Source of the DNA: Ornithobacterium rhinotracheale | Lineage (GTDB): Bacteria > Bacteroidota > Bacteroidia > Flavobacteriales > Weeksellaceae | Direction of reading: 5' to 3' | Length of the DNA stretch: 64,000 nucleotides | NCBI RefSeq assembly: GCF_022832975.1 | Contig: NZ_CP094846.1 | Coordinates: 186,001 to 250,000, forward strand | Shown here: positions 9,701 to 16,562 of the stretch, one piece after another | How positions within the stretch are numbered: position 1 is the first letter of the stretch | How the letters are laid out: every line of letters begins with the position of its first letter | The notes under the pieces: generated by a model | Database searches by the model: none | The model's input: the letters and a program-made list of their open reading frames with translations, nothing else | What the model was told of the DNA's origin: nothing | Program-made: the position numbers and the translations under genes

Positions 9701-9998
9701 CCCAGCCCCATCATTGGGAGATTCTTACAAAAACTTCCCAGTGCCACAAACTAGATATTTGCAAAATGGCGCCTATGTAAGAGTGAAAAACATTCAGCTA
9801 GGCTACACCTTGCCAAAGAAATTAGTACAGAGCATCTATATGAACAGAGTGCGATTCTATATCTCAGGAGAAAACCTATTCACTTGGACAAAGCTCTCTT
9901 CGCTATTTGACCCCGAGGTAATCGGCGGCGCTAGCGGGCAAGGGAAAATGTACCCACTCTCCAAAGTAGTATCCACAGGAATTAGCATCAATTTCTAA
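6771..9998 (+). CDS. SusC/RagA-type TonB-linked outer-membrane receptor
   Basis: The protein has 1075 residues. Residues 1 to about 20 form a signal peptide. A carboxypeptidase-regulatory-like beta-sandwich (ITGKVQDDYGPLQGALV) runs from about residue 22. The plug domain follows from about 105, with the SusC-type strings INVRGTGTLG, PLVLIDGVEGD and VLKDAASSSLYGSRAAFGV. The remaining roughly 800 residues form the beta-barrel and end in a C-terminal aromatic residue (SINF). SusC proteins import oligosaccharides or peptides across the outer membrane with energy from TonB. The next gene is its SusD lid, 16 bases away. No glycoside hydrolase, lyase, protease or regulator adjoins the pair, so the substrate is unknown. 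The later part of the gene uses more C-ending codons than the first kilobase. Confidence 0.95.
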   Translation: MKRKMLWSSTMLLLFVSIMAQITGKVQDDYGPLQGALVTIVGTNTSVETDAEGAFSIPGKVGDVLDITNPITFSQKTFPVKSLKMGVLKLNEKEVKLDVVVAFGKQKKENLTGSVSVVDSKAFESRPVSNAVQALQGKVAGMNFDVGSSGTELGRSPSINVRGTGTLGVGSSASPLVLIDGVEGDFSSLNPQDIESISVLKDAASSSLYGSRAAFGVVLVTTKSGKEGKVSISYNNSLRYSSPTLVPKFLDSETFMHYLNEAYRNNSAASGDRFNKSQIENAIKYKNGEIDYATAFDPSLGVWETIKAWDNVDWYQQMYRAWAPSQEHNLSINGGNEKATYYLSAGYLGQEGLVRYNTDTYDRITLNAKFTANLKSWLKLQYQSRFTRELNGKSSYLAGAAASFYEDIVRKWPMFPVKDTNGNYIYGNGIGELEMGRYKRERDLLNQQVNLTITPLKDWNIYANFSYRTDTDFENRYYMPLYQYDDKGRASFAAPKFSISPYGNIAPGISFLEEFGYKSNYFSPNIYSDYTKYFGNHTAKLTAGFQAEEFKNRDIRAKRNGIVNRDVIALATTDGDQMYVDGRYNDWATVGFFGRLNYDYDARYLVELNLRYDGTSRFLQDQRWNWYPSVSLGWNVAREGFWQNLGDIFSKISDFKLRASYGELGNQSTTNFYPFYQTMPFKPNVGTWLIDNKLTNTASMPQLISEFLTWERVETKNIGLDLNAFKNRFNLTLDFFERNTKDMVGPARALPGVFGAKVPNTNNTDMRSRGFELALGWNDKVGKDFNYSINATLTDSRQTVINYPNETGSLNTYYSGRELGEIWGFVTHGMAKTDAEINDWVSKHRPEFYNGNWRAGDIMFEDLNKDGKIGVGSSTLEDHGDLKIIGNRIPRYNFGLDLFAQYKGLDLRIFLQGTAKRDLDLDSKGFLTPNTLFTGANTPYDGGKTNLWPATGFKEHLDYFRPEGTTSPLGPNVDAYYPAPSLGDSYKNFPVPQTRYLQNGAYVRVKNIQLGYTLPKKLVQSIYMNRVRFYISGENLFTWTKLSSLFDPEVIGGASGQGKMYPLSKVVSTGISINF

Positions 9999-10014
9999 AA
10001 TAAAGTTTAAAATA

Positions 10015-11982
10015 ATGAAGAAGATAAATAAAATAATAATCGCACTATTAGCCCTCTATTCGCTAAGTGCTTGTAACGATTTCCTAGACAGGGAACCCCT
10101 ATCACAAGTAAGCCCAGATGCCTATTTTAACAACGCAGGGCAGCTATCCGCTTACACCTTAGATTTATACAAATCCTTCTTTTACACCAATAAAGATTAC
10201 TCTATGGGGAATACTTTGCTGGACAACAATACCGATAACCAAGCAAAAAGAAACTCCTCAGATGATATATGGATTCCAGGTTGGAAGAAAGTGCCAAACA
10301 AAGCCTCCGTATGGAAACTAAACAATATCCGCAAGGTAAACTACTTCCTTGGCAAAGTACTCCCTAAATACAAAGCCGGAGAAATCGAAGGAAGCAAAGC
10401 AGAGATTAACCAAGCCATTGGCGAAGCCTACTTCCTAAGAGCTTACACATACTATGGCAAGCTCACCAAGCTAGGCGACTTCCCAATCATCAAGGAGCCG
10501 CTACCAGAGGATAGAGCGGAGCTCATCAAGCGCTCTAAAAGAAGCCCCAGAAACCTAGTAGCCCGCTTCATCTTAGAAGACTTAGACGAGGCCATAAAAT
10601 ACCTAAGCCCCAACCCCGTAGCCAATAAAAACAGAATAAGCCAAGAAGTAGCACAGCTATTCAAATCCAGAGTAGCCCTATACGAAGGCACTTGGCTCAA
10701 ATACCACAGAGGCACCGCCTTTGTACCAGGGGGGCAAGGCTGGCCAGGAAACCCGCAAGATGTAAACTACCCCGATGGCTATGACAAGGAAATAGAATTC
10801 TTCCTTACCCAAGCCAAAGATGCCGCCGAGAAGGTAATCAAAAATGTAAGCCTCACCCCAAGCAACCACAAGGTTAAAAGCTTAGAAGTAGGAACCAACC
10901 CCTACTATATGATGTTTGCCGACACCGATATGGGCAAGTATGATGAGGTATTGCTATGGAGAAGCTATAATGTAGACCTCGCCGTAGCACACGCCACACA
11001 AGTATACCTAAAACTAGGAAGCCAATCAGGCTTTACACAAGGCTTGATGGACGCCTACCTAGACAAAAACGGAAAGCCCGTCTATAAAGACGCAACTATC
11101 CTCGCCTCCTACAACGACCCTAAAAAGCTCTCGACCAACCTCGCCAATAAACGAGACGAGCGCATTGCTATGTTTGTAAAGAAAAGAAGCGACCAATTCA
11201 ATACCAATAAAAACACCTTCTACCTACCTAAATTCTCAGAAGGAGGAAACCTCTCTGCCACTGGCTACGAGATTAGAAAAGGCCTCGGCTTAGACCCCTA
11301 CCCACAGCAGAATTCAGCACAAAAGAGTGTAAATGGCTGCTTGCTATTCAGGGCCTCCGAGGCGTACTTAAACTATATCGAGGCACAGTATGAGCTAGAA
11401 GGCAATGTAAGCAACGAATCTGCTGCCTACTGGGCAGCCCTTAGAGAAAGAGCTGGCGTGCTTACAGATTATAAGGTAACAGATAAAAACACGGACTTAG
11501 ACCTAGAAGATGACTTTGCCGTGTACTCCGCAGGGCAAAAAGTAGAGGTTACCCTCTACAACATTCGCCGCGAGAGACGCTGCGAGCTTGTAGCAGAAGG
11601 CTTGCGTATGGACGACCTGAAAAGATGGCGCGCACTAGACCAAGTGAAAAACTACCAAGTGCGAGGTATTAAAATCTGGGAGTGGTTACAGCCTGGTGTG
11701 CTAAACAGCAATGAGCTTAAAAACTTCTCAGACCTCAGATACGAGCCTGCCAAATCCCCCAATATGTCTAGCCCAGATATCGGCCCATACTTCTACATTT
11801 ACAGAATCAAATCAGACAACCGATTCTATGAGGGCTACACTTGGGTAAAAGCTCACTACTATGAGCCAATAGCCTTTGAGGAATTGCAGCTAGCTGCCCC
11901 AGATGGCAACCCGAACAACTCCGTGATTTACCAAAACCCAGGGTGGCCAACCCTAGCAGGAGGCGTTGCCGAAATTAATTAA
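10015..11982 (+). CDS. SusD/RagB-type substrate-binding lipoprotein
   Basis: The protein has 655 residues, longer than many SusD proteins (roughly 500-600). It has a lipoprotein signal with lipobox LSAC (Cys20), then the typical start NDFLDREPLSQVSPDAYF. TPR-like helices of the SusD fold follow (QAIGEAYFLRAYTYYGKL), and the C-terminal SusD domain includes NIRRERRCELVAEGLRMDDLKRW, a very conserved string. It sits on the outer membrane and closes over the SusC channel to capture the ligand. The codon choice is unusual for the window: many C-ending codons (AAC, TAC, GCC, AGC) and CTA for leucine. A strong hairpin terminator follows. Confidence 0.95.
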   Translation: MKKINKIIIALLALYSLSACNDFLDREPLSQVSPDAYFNNAGQLSAYTLDLYKSFFYTNKDYSMGNTLLDNNTDNQAKRNSSDDIWIPGWKKVPNKASVWKLNNIRKVNYFLGKVLPKYKAGEIEGSKAEINQAIGEAYFLRAYTYYGKLTKLGDFPIIKEPLPEDRAELIKRSKRSPRNLVARFILEDLDEAIKYLSPNPVANKNRISQEVAQLFKSRVALYEGTWLKYHRGTAFVPGGQGWPGNPQDVNYPDGYDKEIEFFLTQAKDAAEKVIKNVSLTPSNHKVKSLEVGTNPYYMMFADTDMGKYDEVLLWRSYNVDLAVAHATQVYLKLGSQSGFTQGLMDAYLDKNGKPVYKDATILASYNDPKKLSTNLANKRDERIAMFVKKRSDQFNTNKNTFYLPKFSEGGNLSATGYEIRKGLGLDPYPQQNSAQKSVNGCLLFRASEAYLNYIEAQYELEGNVSNESAAYWAALRERAGVLTDYKVTDKNTDLDLEDDFAVYSAGQKVEVTLYNIRRERRCELVAEGLRMDDLKRWRALDQVKNYQVRGIKIWEWLQPGVLNSNELKNFSDLRYEPAKSPNMSSPDIGPYFYIYRIKSDNRFYEGYTWVKAHYYEPIAFEELQLAAPDGNPNNSVIYQNPGWPTLAGGVAEIN

Positions 11983-12005
11983 TCTAAGATTGTTCAGATA
12001 CTTTC

Positions 12006-12037
12006 ACCGCCGTGCGCTTTGCGCACGGCGGTTTTTA
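12006..12037 (+). terminator. Terminator after the susCD-like pair
   Basis: A 12-bp GC-rich perfect stem (12006-12017 with 12021-12032) and a 3-nt loop are followed by a T run, 24 bases after the SusD stop codon. Confidence 0.92.
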
Positions 12038-12050
12038 TTTTTATTACACA

Positions 12051-12142
12051 AGTGTTCCCCCGCGTGCAGTGCGAGTGTTCCTCCGCGTGTAGTACGAGTG
12101 TTCTCTCGCGTGTAGTACGAGTGTTGTCCCGCGTGCAGTATG
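12051..12142. repeat. 23-nt tandem repeat, four units
   Basis: Four consecutive units of exactly 23 nt start at 12051, 12074, 12097 and 12120. Each begins AGTGTT and contains CGCGTG(C/T)AGT. Units differ from each other at only a few positions. The array starts just after the SusD terminator. Confidence 0.9.
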
Positions 12143-12148
12143 AGACAG

Positions 12149-12217
12149 ACACCCCGTTAGCCCCGTAACGGACACCTCGTTAGCATAAGGCAATACATCG
12201 TTGCTCGGTAAGGCGTT
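12149..12217. repeat. Degenerate 23-nt repeat, second block
   Basis: Three weakly similar units with 23-nt spacing (12149, 12172, 12195) begin ACACC/ACATC and share CGTTAG- or CGTTG-like cores. They are much more decayed than the first block, so the assignment is less certain. Confidence 0.5.
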
Positions 12218-12310
12218 TTTATTTATACCTTATTATATATAGAAAAGCAATCGCCTAAGTATTTAAACTTAATCCCCAAATATGATTTATTTTCATTTAT
12301 TGATAGGGAA

Positions 12311-12379
12311 TACCTCCTTAGCCTAAGGCAAAGGGAACTTCGTAGCCTAATACGAAACACCTTTATAGCCTAATGCGAA
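12311..12379. repeat. Degenerate 23-nt repeat, third block
   Basis: Three units of 23 nt (12311, 12334, 12357) share (T/G)TAGCCTAA or ATAGCCTAA in the middle and end in GCAAAG or GCGAA/ACGAA. The first unit contains the small palindrome CCTTAGCCTAAGG. Confidence 0.65.
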
Positions 12380-12508
12380 AGCCCTTCGCCTGTGTGAGTG
12401 GTGTAGCGCCATACGCCCGATCGGTGCGCGCGATTGCCCTAAGGTGCGCGGGTGTTGCTTTGTAAGGAAATATTCATTCAGAGCCTTTTTTATACTGAAA
12501 ATTGCGCG

Positions 12509-12516
12509 TAATTTTG
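12509..12516 (+). promoter_or_regulatory. -7 element of the DMT exporter gene
   Basis: TAATTTTG matches TAnnTTTG and lies 26 bases before the GTG at 12543. It supports that GTG as the start, since the upstream ATG at 12444 would lie before the promoter. Confidence 0.45.
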
Positions 12517-12542
12517 CCTTAATTTATTCAAAAGTCAAAGCC

Positions 12543-13397
12543 GTGTATAAACATCGTATCGCCTTGCTCTTAGGCATATTATTGATTTCTGCCTACCCCG
12601 TACTGGTGAAATATATGGAGGGCTTGGCAAGCATTTCGGCATTTTATCGGGTGCTGGTGCCTGCTGTGTGCCTTTTGCCTGTTTTGTTTTTTAGCCCAAG
12701 GGAGAAAATTCCACAAGGTAAATACCTTATAGGCACGCTGGTGTGTGGGGTGCTTTTTGGCTCAGACATATTTTTTTGGAACTTAGCCATTGCGGGCTCC
12801 AATGTTACGCAAGCCACCTTGCTCACCAATTTAGCCCCGATATTTGTGGGCATATTTGCCTTTTTGTTTTTGCCCAATAAGCCCAAGCGGAATTTTTGGT
12901 TAGGCGCGTTGGTGGCTTTCGTGGGAATGATTGTTTTCATTGGTTGGGAGGTGTTTGTCAATCTTTCGGTAGATGTTTATTTTATGATGGGCTTGCTTTC
13001 GGCGCTGATTTATTCGGTGTACATTGTGCTTTCCAAACTGGTGCTTGCAAGGGTTGAGGTGCTGCCTTATATGGCGCTCAATAGCCTTTCGGCGAGTTTT
13101 ACTTTGGGGGTGCTAAATCTTTTTAGCCACGAGCGTTTCACGGGGTTTAGTAGCCGTGATTGGCTTTTGCTATTTTTGGGCGGATTGTTTTGCCAGCTCA
13201 TTGCGTGGGCGCTCATTAGCTACGCTACCAAAAAAATGCGAGCCACTAGAATTTCATTAAGTTTATTAAGCCAAACGGTTTTTGCCGCACTGATGGCTTA
13301 TGCTGTATTAAACGAAAAGCCCACAACCGAGATGCTCCTCGGGGGGCTTATTATTCTTATAGGGATTGGAATCACTTTTATAGAGCCTAAGGCTTAA
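12543..13397 (+). CDS. EamA/DMT-family transporter
   Basis: With the GTG start at 12543 the protein has 284 residues and begins VYKHRIALLLGIL directly with the first membrane helix; the longer frame from 12444 adds 33 residues unlike the family. About ten hydrophobic segments are arranged as two EamA repeats, the first including FWNLAIAGSNVTQATLLTNLAPIF, a typical EamA segment. These inner-membrane proteins export metabolites or amino acids, and the substrate cannot be told. The stop codon overlaps that of the convergent pseudouridine synthase gene in a shared TTAA. Confidence 0.85.
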   Translation: MYKHRIALLLGILLISAYPVLVKYMEGLASISAFYRVLVPAVCLLPVLFFSPREKIPQGKYLIGTLVCGVLFGSDIFFWNLAIAGSNVTQATLLTNLAPIFVGIFAFLFLPNKPKRNFWLGALVAFVGMIVFIGWEVFVNLSVDVYFMMGLLSALIYSVYIVLSKLVLARVEVLPYMALNSLSASFTLGVLNLFSHERFTGFSSRDWLLLFLGGLFCQLIAWALISYATKKMRATRISLSLLSQTVFAALMAYAVLNEKPTTEMLLGGLIILIGIGITFIEPKA

Positions 13398-14080
13398 AGC
13401 TCGCAGGCTTGCCATAAATTATCTTGGGGCAATGGTGCGGTGATGCTGATTTGCTCCTTGCTCACAGGGTGCTGAAAGCGGAGGTGCCGCGCGTGCAGGT
13501 GAATGCCTCCATCTTTATTGGAGCGCTCGGCACCGTATTTTAAATCGCCTTTGATGGTGGCGCCAATCTTTGCCATTTGCGCCCGAATTTGGTGCGAGCG
13601 CCCAGTTTCTAGCTCAATTTCAAAAAGCCAATAGCGGTCTAGCTTCTTGATTAATTTGTAGTGCAAAACGGCTTTTTTGGCTCCCTCGGTAGCGCGCGGA
13701 AACACGGTAACGGTGTTGTTTCGGGAATTCTTTTTCAGGTAATGGGTCAGTGTACCTTCGGTGGGTTGTGTAGGGGCGAGGGGTGTGCAGAGCGCCCAGT
13801 ATACTTTATCCACCTTTCGGGTTTTAAAGAGTTCATTCATTCGGCTGAGGGCTTTGCTTGTTTTGGCATACACGATGGCGCCACTGGTTACACGGTCGAG
13901 CCGATGGATTAAGCCTAAGTATACATTCCCAGGCTTGTGGTCTCTGATTTTGATGAAGTTTTTGATGTCTTCTAGTAGGCTTTTATCACCTGTTTTATCG
14001 CCTTGCACTAATTCGCCACATTTTTTATTGACGATGATAAGGTGATTGTCTTCGTATAAAATATTGAGCTCAGTGGGCAT
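13394..14080 (-). CDS. RluA-family RNA pseudouridine synthase
   Basis: The protein has 228 residues. The catalytic motif is GLIHRLDRVTSGAIVYAKT with Asp62 as the nucleophile. Later LETGRSHQIRAQMA and HLHARHLRF match the RluA family. There is no S4 RNA-binding domain, so it is a short form that isomerises uridine in rRNA or tRNA; which site is modified cannot be read. It follows panB by 8 bases on the same strand, a neighbourhood common in Flavobacteriia. Confidence 0.92.
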   Translation of the reverse strand: MPTELNILYEDNHLIIVNKKCGELVQGDKTGDKSLLEDIKNFIKIRDHKPGNVYLGLIHRLDRVTSGAIVYAKTSKALSRMNELFKTRKVDKVYWALCTPLAPTQPTEGTLTHYLKKNSRNNTVTVFPRATEGAKKAVLHYKLIKKLDRYWLFEIELETGRSHQIRAQMAKIGATIKGDLKYGAERSNKDGGIHLHARHLRFQHPVSKEQISITAPLPQDNLWQACEL

Positions 14081-14088
14081 AGTGTGGG

Positions 14089-14901
14089 TTAATAGCTTTC
14101 AGATTCATTGGGGAAATGGTTGGCCTTTACATCTTGCACATATTGCGAAACGGCACCAGTGATTTGCTTGCCTAAGTGGGCATACTGGCGCAGGAATTTG
14201 GGTTTAAAGCCCTCGTTCATACCAAGCATATCTTGCAATACCAAGACTTGCCCATCGCAGTGCGCCCCCGCCCCAATCCCAATGGTGGGAATGTTTAGGC
14301 TTTCGGTAACTTCTTTTGCCAATTGCGTTGGGATTTTTTCTAAAACCAAAGCAAATGCACCTAAATCTTGTAATAAAAGAGCATCTTTTTTCAATTTTTC
14401 AGCCTCGGCATTTTTCTTAGCCCTTAGAGCATAGCTCCCCAATTGATTGATACTTTGCGGAGTAAGCCCAAGATGCGCCATCACAGGGATTCCTGCCTGC
14501 ACGATTTTTTGCACGGCTTCTGCAATTTCTGCCCCGCCTTCTAATTTTACAGCTTGGGCATTGGTTTCTTTCATAATTTTAATGGCAGAGTCCAAGGCTT
14601 TATCAGAGTTAGACTGGTAGGTTCCAAAGGGCATATCTACCACCACCAGCGCCCGCGAAGTGCCACGCACCACACATTGGGCATGGTAAATCATTTGCTC
14701 AAGCGTAATGGGCAGAGTAGTTTCGTGCCCCGCCATTACATTCGCAGCAGAATCACCGACCAAAATCGCATCTAGCCCACCTGCATCTGCCAATTGTGCC
14801 ATGGTGTAATCGTAGGCAGTGAGCATTGCAATTTTATCTTTCCCTTTGGAGTTTCTTAAAATTTCAGTTGTGATTTTTTTTATTTCCTTATTTACTGACA
14901 T
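14089..14901 (-). CDS. panB: 3-methyl-2-oxobutanoate hydroxymethyltransferase (PanB)
   Basis: The 270 residues match Pan[20 protein letters not shown] and [19 protein letters not shown] (with the metal-binding Asp) are near the N-terminus, then [20 protein letters not shown] and [35 protein letters not shown] closes the barrel. It transfers a hydroxymethyl group from 5,10-methylene-THF to alpha-ketoisovalerate, the first step to pantothenate and CoA. It is the first gene of a two-gene unit with the pseudouridine synthase gene. Confidence 0.97.
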   Translation of the reverse strand: MSVNKEIKKITTEILRNSKGKDKIAMLTAYDYTMAQLADAGGLDAILVGDSAANVMAGHETTLPITLEQMIYHAQCVVRGTSRALVVVDMPFGTYQSNSDKALDSAIKIMKETNAQAVKLEGGAEIAEAVQKIVQAGIPVMAHLGLTPQSINQLGSYALRAKKNAEAEKLKKDALLLQDLGAFALVLEKIPTQLAKEVTESLNIPTIGIGAGAHCDGQVLVLQDMLGMNEGFKPKFLRQYAHLGKQITGAVSQYVQDVKANHFPNESESY

Positions 14902-14922
14902 TCTTTTTTTGGTTTAAAGGCA

Positions 14923-14930
14923 CAAAGGTA
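14923..14930 (-). promoter_or_regulatory. -7 element of panB
   Basis: On the minus strand TACCTTTG matches TAnnTTTG, 21 bases before the panB ATG. The region is shared with the divergent DUF3810 gene. Confidence 0.4.
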
Positions 14931-14953
14931 AGAAATTTGCAAGCATAATCGCT

Positions 14954-16018
14954 ATGATGGGAAATTTGAAAAAACTTAAAGGCTTATATTTTTGGCTAAT
15001 CATTTATTTAATCATTTGGGCATTAAAGCATTCAGAGTTCTTTACGCAGTCGCTTTATACGCAGTGGTATGCCTTTTTTTATCCGCTATATACACGGGCA
15101 TTTGGTTGGGTGTTTTTTTCAGTGGGGGATTTCGTGTATTTATTTGTAGCCTTATTTTTAATACAGTTCATTTATTGTGGGCTAAAACTTATGGTGCAGA
15201 GAAACGGGCAGTGGCTTCACTTCCTCAATAAAATATTATGGCTCACGGGGCTGATGTATGCCAGTTTTCATTTTCTATGGGCGTTTAATTATTACAAAAA
15301 GCCGATTTTCGAAGAGATGCGCCCTGCTGATACCACGGAATTGAAAATCATAGCAAATGATATTTTGGCTAAGACAAAAGCACAATCGCAGTGGGTGCCG
15401 CGCAAGCCATCGGGTGAGATGCTATTTGTGCCACAGGCGTTTAATTCCTTAATTCAAGATTCAATTCAGGGGCTTCACGCATTGAATTTGCCGTTTAGAG
15501 AAATGCCTAAGCGGCGCAAGAAAAATAGCATTTATAGTTTTGCAATGCACTACATGGGCGTGAGTGGCTATTACAATCCGTTTACTGCCGAGGCACAGAT
15601 TACGCAGGGTTTGCCTTCTGTGAGTCAGCCCTTTACTATGGCACACGAGCAGGCGCACCAGATGGGCTATGCTTTTGAGAGTGAGGCTAATTTTGTGGGG
15701 TATTTGGCCTGTGTGCAGAGCCCTAGTCCTGCCTTGCGCTATGCAGCAAATTACAAGGCTTTGCGCTATGTTTTGCGTGCCATTTACCCAAAGGATTCTA
15801 CATTTGTGAGGCAAAAGATGCAAGCCTATTCGCCAGAGATGCAGGCGGATTATCAAGCCGAGCTAGATTATTTTAATAAATATAATAGTGCGGCAGATAA
15901 GGTGTTTAGCGCTATGAATCACCAATATTTAAAGGCTAATAATCAAGCGGAGGGCTTGGAGAGTTATGGCAAATTTGTAGCCCTTTTAGTAGAATATTAC
16001 CGCTTACAAAAGCCCTAA
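14954..16018 (+). CDS. DUF3810 membrane protein with HExxH motif
   Basis: The protein has 354 residues. Three hydrophobic segments lie in the N-terminal third (about residues 11-27, 50-75 and 95-115), then a soluble domain. That domain holds HEQAH (His231 to His235), which fits HExxH, followed by ESEANFVGYLA, which could give the third, glutamate zinc ligand of a gluzincin. DUF3810 is a Bacteroidetes family of unknown role. A membrane-anchored zinc peptidase is a reasonable inference but not shown. It is divergent from panB and ends at the start of a 22-nt repeat array. Confidence 0.82.
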   Translation: MMGNLKKLKGLYFWLIIYLIIWALKHSEFFTQSLYTQWYAFFYPLYTRAFGWVFFSVGDFVYLFVALFLIQFIYCGLKLMVQRNGQWLHFLNKILWLTGLMYASFHFLWAFNYYKKPIFEEMRPADTTELKIIANDILAKTKAQSQWVPRKPSGEMLFVPQAFNSLIQDSIQGLHALNLPFREMPKRRKKNSIYSFAMHYMGVSGYYNPFTAEAQITQGLPSVSQPFTMAHEQAHQMGYAFESEANFVGYLACVQSPSPALRYAANYKALRYVLRAIYPKDSTFVRQKMQAYSPEMQADYQAELDYFNKYNSAADKVFSAMNHQYLKANNQAEGLESYGKFVALLVEYYRLQKP

Positions 16019-16036
16019 TCCTATCTATTCCGAAGC

Positions 16037-16223
16037 ACTATGATATAGGTTCTGAACCGTTATGATATAGGTTTTGAACTACTATGATATAGGTTCCGAA
16101 GCACTATGATATAGGTCTTGAACCACTATGATATAGGTTCTGAAGCACTATGATATAGGTCTTGAAGCACTATGATATAGGTTTTGAACCACTATGGTAT
16201 ACGTTCCGAAGCACTATGATAAG
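16037..16223. repeat. 22-nt tandem repeat, eight and a half units
   Basis: Eight consecutive 22-nt units start at 16037 and end at 16212, plus an 11-nt partial unit that touches the stop codon of the MerR gene. The core is ACTATGATATAGGT followed by a variable YYYGAA and then SC or CT. Differences cluster in the 3' third. It fills the gap between two convergent genes. Confidence 0.95.
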
Positions 16224-16224
16224 T

Positions 16225-16554
16225 TTAATCCAATAAGTTTTTTAGATTTTCAAGCTCGGCTTTTATTTTTTCAAGTCTAAAGATAATAGAGGTTTCTTCC
16301 TCAATTTTTTCCTTGTTCTCTAAGGCGATTTTAGCCCCCTCGAGCGTGTAGCCTTTTTCTTTGACTAAATGATAAATGACTTTTAAATTTTGAATATCCT
16401 CTGGTGTGAAGTAGCGATTGCCCTTCCGATTTTTTTTCGGTTTTAAAATATCAAATTCTTTTTCCCAAAACCTTAATAGCGAAGCATTCACACCGAAGGC
16501 TTCAGCAACTTCGCTGATTTTGTAATACAATTTCTCGGGAAGTTCAATATTCAT
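16225..16554 (-). CDS. MerR-family transcriptional regulator
   Basis: The protein has 109 residues. A MerR winged helix-turn-helix runs from about residue 8 to 75: YKISEVAEAFGVNASLLRFWEKEF, then the wing RKGNRYFTPEDI and KGYTLEGAK. A short coiled coil follows (about 85-108) and there is no effector domain, so it is a minimal dimeric regulator. It is paired with the upstream M23 peptidase gene (8 bases), an arrangement often seen in Flavobacteriia. The target genes are unknown. Confidence 0.9.
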   Translation of the reverse strand: MNIELPEKLYYKISEVAEAFGVNASLLRFWEKEFDILKPKKNRKGNRYFTPEDIQNLKVIYHLVKEKGYTLEGAKIALENKEKIEEETSIIFRLEKIKAELENLKNLLD

Positions 16555-16562
16555 TCTTTGGC

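Larger units (their letters stand above)
11983..12542. other. Long non-coding, repeat-rich spacer
   Basis: This 560-base stretch holds the SusD terminator, three blocks of 23-nt tandem repeats, a GC-rich patch around 12385-12460 and the promoter of the exporter gene. I find no convincing reading frame in the repeats and no tRNA or other recognisable RNA. Confidence 0.7.

Noticed and set aside
12051-12142. CRISPR array
   Set aside because: Units follow each other without unique spacers, and no cas genes are present; the same holds for the array at 16037-16223.
12385-12465. GC-rich patch as a structured RNA or tRNA-like gene
   Set aside because: No cloverleaf or conserved RNA pattern could be formed by eye, and the patch lies next to decayed repeats that explain its composition.
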